Of a DNA stretch of 64,000 nt, positions 1-11,501 are shown one piece after another. The DNA is from Exophiala sp. HKRS030 (lineage: Eukaryota > Ascomycota > Eurotiomycetes > Chaetothyriales > Herpotrichiellaceae). A program made the translations under genes and the position numbers. Position 1 is the first letter of the stretch; every line of letters begins with the position of its first letter. The DNA lies in contig JAHWDD010000004.1 in assembly GCA_023897205.1 (NCBI GenBank), positions 558,001 to 622,000 of the forward strand, in the 5' to 3' direction. The notes beneath the pieces are model-generated. The model searched no databases. It saw nothing but the letters and a program-made list of their open reading frames with translations, and was not told where the DNA came from.

Positions 1-12
1 CTTTAATTTCAG

Positions 13-1767
13 GCAGACTCTATCCGCGTCCTTAGGCTTAGCCCAGGAAATTCTTCGGATGAGATCACCTGTGCTCTGATAACTCAATCTTTGTCAGCAA
101 AGCCAGAATATGAAGCCATCTCCTATGTCTGGGGAGATAGTCTGGAGGGCGAATACGTCAGTTGTGATGGTGGCTCAATCTGGACCGGAAGATCGCTTCT
201 GACGGCGCTTCGAACGTTCCGCTACCGGGACCGCCCTCGCTTCCTCTGGGCCGATGCTCTGTGCATCAACCAAGCAGATGATGATCCAGAAAAAGGCAAG
301 CAAATCAGGTTGATGGGACAGATATATTCTCAAGCATCGCGTGTCCTGATTCATCTCGGAGAAGGCGATGACGAACAAGTGTCGCAGGCGTTCCATCTGC
401 TCCAACTTTTTGGGTCTCCCGCATTCGCAGAATTCACAGTCCTCGAGCGTATCACTCAAGCAAACAGAATCCCACACTACGCATGGAACGCACTAGGAGA
501 TCTCCTTCGCCGGCCTTGGTTTCAGCGTGTCTGGGTCATACAGGAAGCTGTAAAAGGCAACCACATCTCGTTTTATGTCGGCACTCGCTCTCAGGATTGG
601 GAAACCATTCGTGCGGGTGTGGAAGCAGTCGTCAACTTCTCCATGTCTGGGATGCTACAGGCGGGCGGCCTGACCCCTGGACCTGACACTATTCTCTTGA
701 TGCAGTCTTTTAAGGACAATACAAGGTTGTCCCGGGATGACTTGCTTCTGGAGCGACTTTCGCTCACCAGACAATTTAAAGCCAAGGACCCCAGAGACAA
801 ATTCTTTGGAATCTTTGCCATTATTGGACCAGAGTCAGCAGCGGATATTAAAGCGGACTATTCCATAAACGCGAAAGAGGTTTATCAAGCCGTTGCTGTA
901 TATTGTCTCACTAGGCACAGAAACTTGCGTGTTCTTAGCTATGTGTCTCTCCCGGACCACACACCCCGAGTGGATACGCCAAGCTGGGTTCCCAATTGGG
1001 ATTTTGAAGGTGACGGCCCTCCTTTCACGCGATCTCATCAGCAGTACAGTGCATCCTCGCAAAGCGTGGCCAACATCCATCTTGATGGGTCAGTCCTGGA
1101 ACTTGAAGGCCGCTTTGTGGACTCGATTCGCCAGCTGGGCACCGTGTCGACCCCTCGACCTCCAGATGGAGCTGCATCTCTGTCAACCGAAGACTTCGGC
1201 GAATCGATCCGGATGCAGAAGTATCTTCGGCTATTGGAATGCAAAGCGATGGCCTTGGCAAGTCCCACGGCAGCGGACTCAATGCACACCAGATATGACG
1301 AGCTTCTCAGGACAATGATTTGCAATATGTCCAACGAGGGTGGCGTTGCCGGCCCCGACCTTATAGCCTGTATGGGAATAATTGTACGCATTGTCGAGCT
1401 GACGGTCCATGGCAACCCTGAAGAGAAAGAGCAATTTGTCGCGTCACTGTCTCAGCAACAAATCCTAGGGCTACAACTCGCCGAGATTCTGCATGATGTT
1501 TTGGTGGGAAAGAAGACATTCTGCATCACATCTCATGGCCGATACGCCTGGGTGCCCCGCTCTTCCCAGGTCGGCGATAACATCGTCATTTTCCACGGTG
1601 CAGATGCGCCATTTGTCGTACGGCATTTGGGACTGTATCCACATCATACTCAAAGTAACAAAGCCCACTATCAGCTTCAAGGGGAAAGTTACGTCCACGG
1701 ATTGATGGCAGGTGAAGGGATGAGGATGATGCCAGGGTCAGAGTCACGAATGGTGTCCTTGCGTTGA
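13..1767 (+). CDS. HET-domain (heterokaryon incompatibility) protein, 5' end outside window
   Basis: HET-domain proteins act in non-self recognition and cell death when incompatible fungal hyphae fuse. The frame is open from base 7 and a pyrimidine-rich stretch ends in CAG at 10-12, which looks like an intron acceptor. Coding therefore probably resumes at 13 and the start codon lies left of the window. About 584 residues are visible. The HET core is clear in the first 175: YEAISYVWGD, then LWADALCINQ, then RPWFQRVWVIQEA. The remaining 400 residues are the usual variable C-terminal part, with no recognisable NACHT, WD40 or ankyrin segment, and no frame break is seen. A second HET gene lies 3.9 kb downstream on the same strand. 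Family assignment is firm; the recognition partner cannot be inferred. Confidence 0.9.
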   Translation, partial: ADSIRVLRLSPGNSSDEITCALITQSLSAKPEYEAISYVWGDSLEGEYVSCDGGSIWTGRSLLTALRTFRYRDRPRFLWADALCINQADDDPEKGKQIRLMGQIYSQASRVLIHLGEGDDEQVSQAFHLLQLFGSPAFAEFTVLERITQANRIPHYAWNALGDLLRRPWFQRVWVIQEAVKGNHISFYVGTRSQDWETIRAGVEAVVNFSMSGMLQAGGLTPGPDTILLMQSFKDNTRLSRDDLLLERLSLTRQFKAKDPRDKFFGIFAIIGPESAADIKADYSINAKEVYQAVAVYCLTRHRNLRVLSYVSLPDHTPRVDTPSWVPNWDFEGDGPPFTRSHQQYSASSQSVANIHLDGSVLELEGRFVDSIRQLGTVSTPRPPDGAASLSTEDFGESIRMQKYLRLLECKAMALASPTAADSMHTRYDELLRTMICNMSNEGGVAGPDLIACMGIIVRIVELTVHGNPEEKEQFVASLSQQQILGLQLAEILHDVLVGKKTFCITSHGRYAWVPRSSQVGDNIVIFHGADAPFVVRHLGLYPHHTQSNKAHYQLQGESYVHGLMAGEGMRMMPGSESRMVSLR

Positions 1768-4700
1768 GTGGCTTAGATGGGAATCAATGCGGTTGTGGAC
1801 CATTCCAAGTAGCTTGTGTTAGTTTAAAGGCCTAATCCGACTGCCACTCCTTTACAAAACGCACCCAACAAGTATCTACCACACAACCCGAAACTTTGAC
1901 GATCGTTTGATCTTCTATATCAGTGTCTCGGCAGCTCATTCAGGATAGCCATGATCAGTCACCACCTTCTTTTCATGCAGTTCAGGTCGTGTATCATGAA
2001 GACACAGATGTAAAACAAACAAGGGACCGTAAGAAGGATTACAGGGTCATTCAACAATAGTTATTTGAATCCACCACACTAACGGCTAGCATATATCTGA
2101 ATGGAAGACAATTCCCAGAACAAGCGTCACCCGAACTGCACATTGCACATCTCTTGAATTGACTTCGTCAGCAATCCTGGATATATCGTCTAAATACCTT
2201 AAGAAACGCGTTTGGTAGGAGTGACGTATTTAAGGAATGGGTACACCGTCAAGCATTATATTGGATAGGGCTCAATCAGCTGTGCGTATGACAACAAGCA
2301 TGGTGACAGAATATTGCACCAAGTGGTCGTCCAAGGCGTAGAATTGTCGTATCAATAGTAGCACGATGATTCATCCACACAACATCCCAAGAATTGTAGA
2401 GAGAGAAAAGACGATCCGACCCAAGCCGATACTCCGCATTCCTCATCCACCCATGTCGTTTACATGAGCACACAAAAAGCCCCGACCGTTTCAGTCACTT
2501 TGATAGCACCATCAAGAGCGTTCAAACGTACAGCCTCTTCCGGAGAGTGTTCGACTAGATTCTGTGGAAGCTTTGCTAATTCAGGCTGCCAAAGCGAGTG
2601 ACAAACGCCGAATATCGCCGCTTTGACAATGAGTGAATCTACAGGCAGAGCTGAAACTGTAGAGGATGATGATGAAGAGCGAGGCACGCTCAGCTCAACA
2701 ATCTTGAGAAAGCTGTTAGTTGAAGATGAATCACAAGTAGTGTTTGTCTGTTGTGCTGGTCCAGGAGGCTTGGAATACTATGTACGTACAGTCCTCGGCG
2801 CCATTCTCCCCAAAGATTTCTGGAGTACTATCTGTTCGCGGGTGTTCGAGTCTTCGACCTATTGAAGAAAAGTTCGTCATGTTAGAGGTACTATAGGGAA
2901 GAAAGACCAAACTCGACAGAAGTAGGGGAATTGAAGATCAACTGGTGATGAGCTGATCTGCTGGAATATCTGCTGAAAGATCTGCGTCGAAAGAGAAGGA
3001 GTAAAAAGGGGCAGTAATCTGAAAGGCTGGCTCACTCCATGTGGTCCCCAGATGTATACTTTGTCGTCTGGAGGCTCCGTCCAGGCAAAGCTGAACCGCA
3101 ACAATGGAAAGAATTGTCTTAGCCTCAAAGGGTATACGATACGAGAAGCCGCACCAGATTTCAATGATATAGCTCCAATATTCTCCAAAATGGTATCAAG
3201 ATCTGCCCAGTCGACTGCTTAACCAAGCGCGAACATGTTAGTAGCCATCACCATATCGAGGATGATTAACATACGGAACGACGCTGTAATTTCGCATTCA
3301 TGCATTGTACAGCGAAATGTGTACCGTCCAGGTTGGCCATACATGTTGTGACAATGTGGCTCAACGAGATATAACAATCGATATTTCGAGCTTGCGGCTA
3401 CCCCAAGGCTATTGAGATTCTCATTAACCAGAACGACAAGCCAGCCAACTTTATAACCTTTCTGTGCTGGAGAGTACACAATAATATGAGGGTACTTGAC
3501 TTCTTCGGGAAGACTGGCAACAGTTGAGAACGAAGAAGAATTCAACCTCCGGGAAACTTGAATAGGAGGTCGCCGGTCGAGAAACAAGAAAACCCGCCCT
3601 TTCTGGATCCATATCGCGTTTCTAAATCTGTGTCCTCAGTCGTGAGTAAGGTGTCTTTGGCCGCCAAAACGGGGGTATGGGGTATGCCTCGTACAACTCA
3701 AAAGCCATGTTGACGAGATTGGCAGCAGTAAACTTGGACAGCTGTAGCAGATGTAGAAAGTTTGGAGAAAAGTAAGAGAAAGGGTTCTCCAAATCAACAG
3801 AAAAAAAGGAAAGGAGAGGCAGGCTGCATGGGACTTGATGTTATGTATCTTCAATTCTAGTCTTCAAGTTGCTCATCGACACTTCTAGGGTGCAAGCCAT
3901 AGCCCCAGAGATTGTCCAAACGATTGTCGATCCATGCCCAAGGCATAGTACACAACTGTCTTTCGTTCAAAATTCTCGAGACATGAGCCTTGGTGTTTTC
4001 GGTTGCCTTGCAGGCGCGTGGCTGAGCTTCGCATTGATAGGTGTGAGAGTATTTGGGTCTCAGTACGCGGCAGGCGTTCCGCAAAATGTGCTTTAGTGAC
4101 CACGCCAAGTTGCCGGCGTTTTGCCACAATGGCAATTCCTTATAAGGACAACATGACTTACCATGACAGAAGGCGTATCCAACATACATTTTCAGTTCCA
4201 AGCTCCTTCTCTGGCTTGCCAAAATCCAGATCCCATCTCTTGGAGATATGCAACTGGTGTAAAATTGACTAAAACGTCACGAGGACGCTGAGGAAGGCCC
4301 ATTTCAGTTTCTCAGGGGCAGTGTGGGAGATCCAAAGGGACTTTCCCTCCACGTCCTAGAGGCGCCCTAGTCGAGGGTAAGTGTGCTCGTACGTAGCCAA
4401 AAGATACTAGGAGACGGAGGAGGGTGGGGGAGAGCGACCTAAGAATTGGCAGAAGAAACTCTTTCCAAGAGGCGGGCCTTGCTCAGCCAACTTTCAACTC
4501 CGTAGAAACCCACAAACAGGTAAGACATCAGCACCGCCCGCTAGCAAATACTAGTCCAATCTAGGCGAAGGCGGAGAATATACCATCCCCGCCAAGGGGC
4601 CCTTCCAATCTGCCTCTGGGTCGTCGAGGCACCATTTAGTCCTTTTGTCTCGGTCGTCCCTTTCGCCAGATCCAGTTTCGCATTGGGAATGCGGCATTCG

Positions 4701-5410
4701 ATATATGGGTACCACCAAGGAGATACCCAAATGCACTACATTCTTGTCAGTATAAATATCCGCAAAGAATTTGATAGTAGCCACGTACGAAGCATAACAG
4801 TTGCATGTGAAATTTTACATGTCGCCCCAAGCTTCGAAGAACAGCTCTGCAAGAAGCAGCTACACCTTAGCGTGGCTTAGTCATTGCTCAGGTTAAATGG
4901 CGGCTTGCTCAGGTCTGGAAACGGAAATGGGCTTTGGAGAGGGAAAGGTTCGCCGCTGAGTATGGTGGTATTTTTCACTTCACGAGAGTTGTCAGGAATC
5001 GAGATAGGTGCACCTAGGCCTTGATTTAATTCTTCATACCTCCTAGGGTGTTGACATGGCTATGCTTCCAAAATATGGCAAGAACTTAAGACTCCAATGA
5101 CATAGAATGTAGGAGGCCTTGACTTTCCTTTGTTGCTTGAGAATCACGTGCAGTCTGATCTTGACAGGATGTTCCGCCTCCTCATGCTTTCCTTGATGCC
5201 GAAGATTCTGCAAGGTTGTTTAGAGCTGCAATATTTAAGGAAGTACCACGAGGCGGAAACGCTGAATCGACGAGGCTGGCGGGGAAGGAGAAGGTGTTGG
5301 GGATTGGCTAATAATACTCACTGCGACCGGGTTATAGCCGAACCAAGCCTCGTCAAGAAGCGCTGCACGGCTCAACGGCTGTAACCCGCAGCTCCAGGCT
5401 TGGGGTTCTT
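1768..5410. other. Gene-poor stretch with scattered coding-like segments
   Basis: There is no convincing complete gene here. The only segment with a plausible exon-intron-exon join is the minus-strand candidate at 2877-3587, listed separately. Short open frames at 2460-2687 (minus) and 3857-4222 (minus) read like protein in places but have no recognisable domain and no clear splice partners. They may be remnants or further exons of that candidate. No tRNA, simple repeat array or transposon end was seen before the MITE at 5413. Confidence 0.5.
2877..3587 (-). CDS. Candidate two-exon gene fragment, unrecognised
   Basis: Two open frames join in phase through a possible 60-nt intron: exon 3587-3275, donor GTATGT at 3274, acceptor CAG at 3215-3217, exon 3214-2877. 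Across the join the protein reads DWADLDTILENIG, the kind of segment found in fungal F-box-associated hypothetical proteins, but no F-box itself is visible. No in-frame ATG begins the first exon, and the DNA farther upstream (about 3640-3790) looks coding in another frame, so a 5' exon or decay is likely. The join and the amino-acid texture support a gene or a recent pseudogene; the function is unknown. Confidence 0.3.
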
Positions 5411-5412
5411 TA

Positions 5413-5629
5413 CAATGGTCTACCCTTGAAATTTTACTCCCTGTCGATTTTTAGTGGGGTCTTGCTACTCTTATTGACGATTCAGAGACCGCCAAGGCTA
5501 TCAAGGTACAGTCTAGTAATATAATACTAGGCAGAATATTACTTGCCACTTTACCTGGCTATTCATTACCCCAACCTCGCGCCACCGAGCTAAAACGACA
5601 GGGAGTAAAATTTCAAGGGTAGACCATTG
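5413..5629. mobile_element. 217-bp MITE of a Tc1/mariner family
   Basis: The element has perfect 34-bp terminal inverted repeats beginning CAATGGTCTACCCT and is flanked by TA on both sides (5411-5412 and 5630-5631), the Tc1/mariner target duplication. It has no coding capacity. The same terminal sequence, with a few changes at positions 15-19, bounds the 2.58-kb transposon at 52873-55455, so this is most likely a non-autonomous relative moved by that family's transposase. CpA and TpG dinucleotides are still present, so it is not visibly RIP-mutated. Its right end lies 38 bp before the start codon of the second HET gene, placing it in that gene's 5' UTR or core promoter. Confidence 0.85.
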
Positions 5630-5667
5630 TACTCCAGCTCCACAAGCACCCCAGCTAAGAAATCACC

Positions 5668-7673
5668 ATGGACGACCGAGGCGTTCCGCTCAAGGACCAC
5701 GCAACCTCTCAAGACATTTATAGCACTCTCAGTGGCAAGGAGATACGAACACTACTGCTTTCCCCGGGCAAGGAAGACTCCCCAATCGTTTGCGAATTGC
5801 AAGTACTACCGTCACCAGAGTATGCATCGTTCGAAGCGTTATCTTACGTTTGGGGGATGCGAGCAAATCCCAATTCATCACTTGTAATGGGTTCAAAGTC
5901 TACATTGCAACCTCCTTATACACTGCCCTCGCTAACTTACGTTACTCGGATTCATCAAGGCGTCTTTGGGCCGACCAATTATGCATCAATCAACAGGATG
6001 AGAAGGACGAGTTGATAACACAACTGGCCTCAATGGGTACAATCTATTCATCCGCTACTCGTGTCATTATCTGGCTCGGGATTCCCGATTCAAAGATGTT
6101 GCTGGCATTCGACCTTGTGCAGCAGGTTTCCACCAGCTCTCGCCTCGATCAGTCCGACGTCTCACATTCCTCACCGAACCCAACATCGCAAAGCTCGGGG
6201 GATTATAGCGTGCGAAGAGCCAGCCAATCATTACCTTCCTCAAGACATCCAGAGCATGCCTCAATCCCAGGGGCAACCCTCTCTTCTTCTATTTCCAGTG
6301 AGACAGGGCTTTCATCCTCACATCTCGAGAATAACCGCCACAGCACTCCGGTCGCTTTAAAGTACGCTCTATCAATTTTTCAGCATGTCTACTTCTATAG
6401 GAAGTGGACTTTCAGCGAAATTGTGCTCGCGAAAGAAGCCATTATTTGCTGCGGTCGTATGGAAATACCCTTCAGTAATCTTTGCAGCTGGTTTTCGGAT
6501 CGACGCCAAAGATTGGAGTTCTCAAGTCTATTATACGACTCGCATGGTCCATTTCAAAGCGTTGTCAATACCAGGAAGGACCTGGATAAGGTTGGGTTGA
6601 GGCTGAGTAAATTACTCATGTTAACAAGACACAATATGAGCACGAACCCAGAAGATGCCGTTTATGCATTACAAGGTCTCGTTCCCGATCTTGCTGAGTA
6701 CTTGAAACCAGTTTCCGACGCGAATGGATCCCATAAATCACAGGAAAATGATTTGATTTCTCAGGATGAACTAATATTCCGGCTCTACCTGAAAGTATTC
6801 CAGTACTGCTTAGAGAAGGAGAATGATCTCACTATCCTGAGCGCTGCAGGGAGATACCGAGCCAATGTTCAAGTACCGAATTGGCCAGGTTGGCTGCCAG
6901 ATTGGAGACAGCAAATGCCGCTTCGGCCACTTGCGCTCCAATCTCCTCACGATCCGAGTCGAAAGCTGGCAAACGACATAGAAATGTTCGATACTGACCT
7001 GCCCCAGCTGCAAGCCCCATCGATGCCTTTCTACAAATTATCACTCAAAACCGAATCTGGTCCTTGGCTCGGAAAGTCGAACTCGATCACACTCCATGGT
7101 GTCCGCCTTGGCTGCATAGTCAATCGCCATGGTGGATGGCCTCGCAGCTATTTTGTCGCCGATTCATTGGCTCAGTCGTTGTTGGGCTATTTTAAGGGTA
7201 ATCCTAGTGAGTGCGCATTCGCCAGGTCTCTTGATTCTCTTGTGTCATCCTCTGGAAGCACTACTTCGAACTTGGAACAAGAGAGGAACCTGGTGGGCCA
7301 AAATTGCTACGCGACAGCCTTAGTCAAGACATCACTCGAAGATGGAGCCAAATGTGTCCCAGTCCGCATTGCAGTTATGGTTGAATCCGGGGACTGGCTT
7401 TGCGCCTTTAAAGGTGGAAACGTTCTGTATGCGGTCCGACCAGTCGATCAATGCGCCCATGATCAGCCATGTCGAGATGGGGAATCGAACGCAAGACAGC
7501 AGCAGGAAGTACAAGACTCTGCCGCCAAGATGGACTCATCACCATCTTCTGTCAAATGTGAGGTTGACCAAGCTGTCAAGTGCTTCTTTCTTGGTGAGTG
7601 TACAGTGGATAATTTGAGACCTGCTGAGGTGTGGGGGAAAGGGAGCAGAGAGATGAAGTTCGAATTGCTGTGA
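5668..7673 (+). pseudogene. Second HET-domain protein gene, broken by a one-base frameshift
   Basis: ATG at 5668 has a good context (ACCATGG) and opens a typical HET lead-in ending FEALSYVWG. The frame then fails inside a run of five G at 5852-5856, exactly where the next conserved residue should be Asp of the VWGD motif. The rest of the protein (LWADQLCINQ, then the ATRVIIWLG block and about 600 residues to the stop at 7673) continues in the neighbouring frame. One extra G would restore a protein of roughly 668 residues. No GT-AG intron fits the break. It is either a one-base deletion that silences the gene or an undercalled homopolymer; everything after the break is otherwise intact, which argues against long decay. 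A MITE lies just upstream. Confidence 0.85.
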
Positions 7674-8415
7674 GCTTGAAGACATGAAAACTCCAGGCTT
7701 CATCACAGCTTGTAGCGATGACTGTCATTAAAACAATGGCTGGCGTATCCCTGCAACCTTTCCCGCTCTGGGTAAAAGTTGTCGCCTTTCGACAGTGTTT
7801 TGGGCAACGCAGATGTTCTGGGCGATACAGCCAGGGGGCACTATAGCAGTAGGGGCCACTTAGCCCAGGTTCATCACCATTTTGCACCACGTCACATTTA
7901 GTGATGATGCATATAGTTCTGTTACGATGATTCTTCAAGATGATTGGTCTAGCATGGCTGTGACATTAGTGCTAAAAACACTTCCTTCTATAGCAGAAAT
8001 GCCTATATTATCTTCTATTTCAGGCTGCTGGGCCACTTTCTGTGAGATCCTATTCCACGCGAGGCCCTGAATTGGCTCGCTTACGCTAGAATGCCATACC
8101 TGGATAGGAAAACACCAAGAGTGCCCATGACTAATCGTACAGATTGTGCAGTTGTCTGTGCCACGTCTACCCGACCCTTATCCCCATTCATCACTTCAAT
8201 TGATAACAGTCGTACTTTTGCCTTGAAAGGATGTACAACCCCGATCTCATCGCGCCAAGTACTTTTTCAGCATCCTTTTTGCAAAAGGACTGCAACAATG
8301 GAAAGACGGAGCATCGTACGACTTAGACTGCAAAAACACCTCTGGTGCGACTGATTTCTACTCAATCAAACCAAAGCCCCCACGGCTCGTGAACCATCCA
8401 TCCTCCTCGTCAACA

Positions 8416-10115
8416 ATGGCGGCAGTGCCTTTCCAGGTGCCAAGTCCACCTACCTCACCAGACACAAGTCCAAGACCCTCATCGTCAAATACGAGAACCA
8501 TATTGCGTGTAGCACAAGGAAAGCCGTCTCGATCAAAGAACCCAGATCCGTCAAGACCGAAAAAGCCTGCCGTTCGTTTGGTGCCCCGGATAATCCAGCC
8601 ACGGCGATCTTCCAAAGAAGAATCATCCCACAATCATCGACAACAACTGCTGCTTTCGTCAGGACACAGAGCTACGTTCTTTCATCATCCCTCACCACTT
8701 CAAAACCTTCCTGTAAATGGAACGCGCATGGATCCATTCACGGAACTACCTATTCCTAATACAGGTATAGTTCCAGCAATGGTTGACTACTGTGAGTTTG
8801 TTCCATGCTATACCATTCACCAAACCTAAGTCCTCTTAGTCGTCGCAATCTGCAAGCCGGAAAAGGTAGAGGTCTTCACTGTGCGTGGGCATAATAACCC
8901 TCACTTGACCCTTCTTTATCCGTTCATGTTGAAAAACAAGCTCCTGTTCGAAGCCGTGATGGTCATGTGCCGAGCGGCAGTTCTCAACACCATTGGAACG
9001 CCTCACTATGAAGATCGCGCGCTCCTTACATACCGCGCAAGAGTGATGAGAGGAATTACCACAGCGCTTTCCACGGATGAAGGAGCATCCGACACCGTAC
9101 TACTCAGCGTTTCCATGTTGCTGACCACAGAGGTGCGCTGACTTCTTCCATTATTGGGACGCCGCTCATAACGGGCCAGTTTCTGTTGGGGAATCGACAA
9201 GCAGTTGCCGCTCACAAAGCGGGCATACAGAGGATGCTTGAAATGAGGCCAGACCTAGAGTTAGACACCCCTTGGAATCGATTCGTGAGAGCGGGAGTCG
9301 CAACGTACGTGGCAGGTGCATGATGTGGGCTCCAAAGTTGTTGTTGACCTTGTCGCAGATACAAATCACTTGGTTCGTTTGTCGATGAAGATTCCCCTTA
9401 TGTACCGAGAGACACACCAAAATCTACGAAGAGTGTGACTCGCATTATGAACCGACCGACATCCTATCCGCGAAATCCGTTTTCGCCCGAAATTTGCAGC
9501 ATCCTTGCCCGTCTCCCGGTCGGATTCTCGGAGCTAGCTTTGGGAGAAATGTTCTCCTTTGGCGCAATCCAGGCGCTCGATATAATCCACAAAGCAACCA
9601 AGGTGTGCGAAACGCAAGAGCTTGATCGTACCAAGCTAGACAAAGTACTACAAGCCTTGCTCTCCAGCCTACAACAACTTTCCACCACGAATATGGGACC
9701 CAGCGAACGGTTGATCACATGTGGACTACTGGCGCATGTTTTCCAGCTACGAAACCTCCAATCCTTGAACCTATTTCATGACCCACCACTCCTCTCGTTC
9801 ATCAAGCTGGTCCCGAAACAAACAAAGGTAGATATTGCGAGGGAGCAAGAAAGTATGGTATGGGTATCCATGGTGGTCGCGGGTGCGCTAAACCTGCGTC
9901 CTGTGCGCTTACCAGGCTCCCATCTGGTCCTTGATCGAATGTTCGAGCTTTATCCTCACACTCTTGTCTGGGAGAACGTGGAACCCATAATCAGATCTTT
10001 CTTCTGGACCACCGCATTGCTAGGCCACTGGCAGAACACTCACATTTCAGGGAAGGCCCGCTGGAAGCAGATCCTCAGGGCGAGAGAGAACGAAGCGTGC
10101 AGATACCATGTGTAA
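8416..10115 (+). CDS. Fungal transcription-factor-like protein without zinc cluster
   Basis: Four exons give 516 residues: 8416-8791, 8840-9132, 9180-9304, 9359-10115. All three introns (48, 46 and 54 nt) are GT-AG and keep phase. The first 100 residues are Ser/Pro- and Lys/Arg-rich and low in complexity. Next comes MDPFTELPI and a helical region (LLYPFMLKN, then TLLTTEFLLGN) of the kind found in the Fungal_trans_2-type 'fungal-specific transcription factor' family. There is no Zn2Cys6 motif, which is common in this subgroup, so DNA binding is not assured. The start was chosen as the first ATG in frame; the open frame itself begins earlier, at a GTG. Family-level call only; target genes are unknown. 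Confidence 0.8.
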
Positions 10116-10185
10116 AAGTAACACCCCACAGCTCAGTCGAGACCTGCTAAAAGCGAGGTTTCGCTGAGAGCTAGGAAGATATTAG

Positions 10186-10533
10186 ACATGCAAGCTAGAG
10201 CTTGCCTTAGGTGGCGTTGTCCTATTTAGTGGCGCGTACAGACCACGACGGACAGAACACTCACAGGAGGAACCCGAAGCTTGTAGCACCTATGCAAACA
10301 TCACCTTTGATACCACATGGAACCCTTCCAAAGATTGTGGACTCGACTATATTCCAATCCATGCACGTCTATGTGGGTGGGGGGATATCGATAATGTCGG
10401 TTCCGACTCGGCCTGCATGTGTCAAGACTCAAGATATGGAAACGGGCGACCAACGGGGTTCTTGGAGGTTGAAGTTATGCGTATATTGAGCACTGTGTTT
10501 ACGGATTGCGTCGAGGCCTTGCATGTTGGCTGA
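10186..10533 (+). CDS. Cys-containing coding segment, unrecognised, 5' incomplete
   Basis: An open frame of 116 codons without a usable ATG ends at a TGA at 10531-10533. It reads like real protein. A hydrophobic stretch (ALGGVVLFSGA) is followed by segments such as FDTTWNPSKDCGLDYIPI and DSACMCQDSRYG, and it contains several cysteines. That texture suggests the last exon of a small extracellular or surface protein whose first exon, with ATG and perhaps the start of a signal peptide, lies upstream. However, it starts only about 70 bp after the stop of the previous gene, and the nearby ATG at 10188 is in another frame. It could also be a relic. The family is not recognised. Confidence 0.35.
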   Translation, partial: TCKLELALGGVVLFSGAYRPRRTEHSQEEPEACSTYANITFDTTWNPSKDCGLDYIPIHARLCGWGDIDNVGSDSACMCQDSRYGNGRPTGFLEVEVMRILSTVFTDCVEALHVG

Positions 10534-11501
10534 TTGATCAGTTAACTAGTCGTCGGCGGACGGACGCGGAGATTGTCGATAAGATCGAGACAAGTACTGC
10601 GTGATTCCCAGGCAATCGAGACCATGTGTTGACTGATACGCGACAGTTTGAGCACGGTAGGTACGCATGTCGTGGTTTCATGAGTGGATGTCGTTCGGTT
10701 TAGTAAAGAGCATGGAATTTAGATCGCAAAGTCTCGGGGTGCTTAGATCTATCCCGATAGACGAATAACACAAGTTTATATCACTATCAACATGGCCGCC
10801 TGCTTGCCCACGCGTCTGCGTGTCTGCTTTGCAAGGTCTTGCTCTAAAATTCTTGAAGTCGTTCCGTCGTGAAAGAGAAAAATTAGAAATTATCGTGATG
10901 AAAGGAAACATCTCCACTCCGCCTTCCGGGCCAAATGCCCTCTTTCACTCCACCTTTCCTCGCTGTCCAACATGGCCTGGTATTGGCATTGACGTCTCCA
11001 TGAAGGGTATCTCGATCCCACGACAAGTACATTGGATCTGATTTAGGGTATGACTTCGGAATGTTGCATGTTGTAGAATCATAGGAAAGTCAATTGTGTG
11101 AGTATTGTTGTCTCGACCTTCCGCCTTTGAATGGTCTCACCAAAGTCTTAACATGTATCTTTGTGCGTGTCTTTTTCTCATTCAATCGTTTGGTCAATCC
11201 AGGGGCACTGATCCCTAATTCTCATGTAAGTATGTCTGTTGTTTCCAGGTCCGACCTCCATCTCAATGCTCCATCGGGTAAGTTGTTGAGCCACATCAAT
11301 GTCCATCTTCGGATGCATTTGGTCATTCAGATGTCCCGAACACCGTCTTCAGCACCAATAAGAACCAGAACGGAGGATGTGCAACAAGAAGACTCAATCA
11401 AAGAAACAGCTACAATCATCCAGGGTATTGTGAAAAACGTAGTGCACCAAATGCCTCAGTCGCACCCCACTAGTATGCAACTCGACTCTCAATCAGAAGC
11501 A
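10534..11501. other. Intergenic / 3' flank of ATG26
   Basis: Nothing coding is supported here. The open frames in this stretch are short and lack domain-like texture. The right part is the 3' untranslated flank of the minus-strand ATG26 gene. No repeat or RNA gene was seen. Confidence 0.6.
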
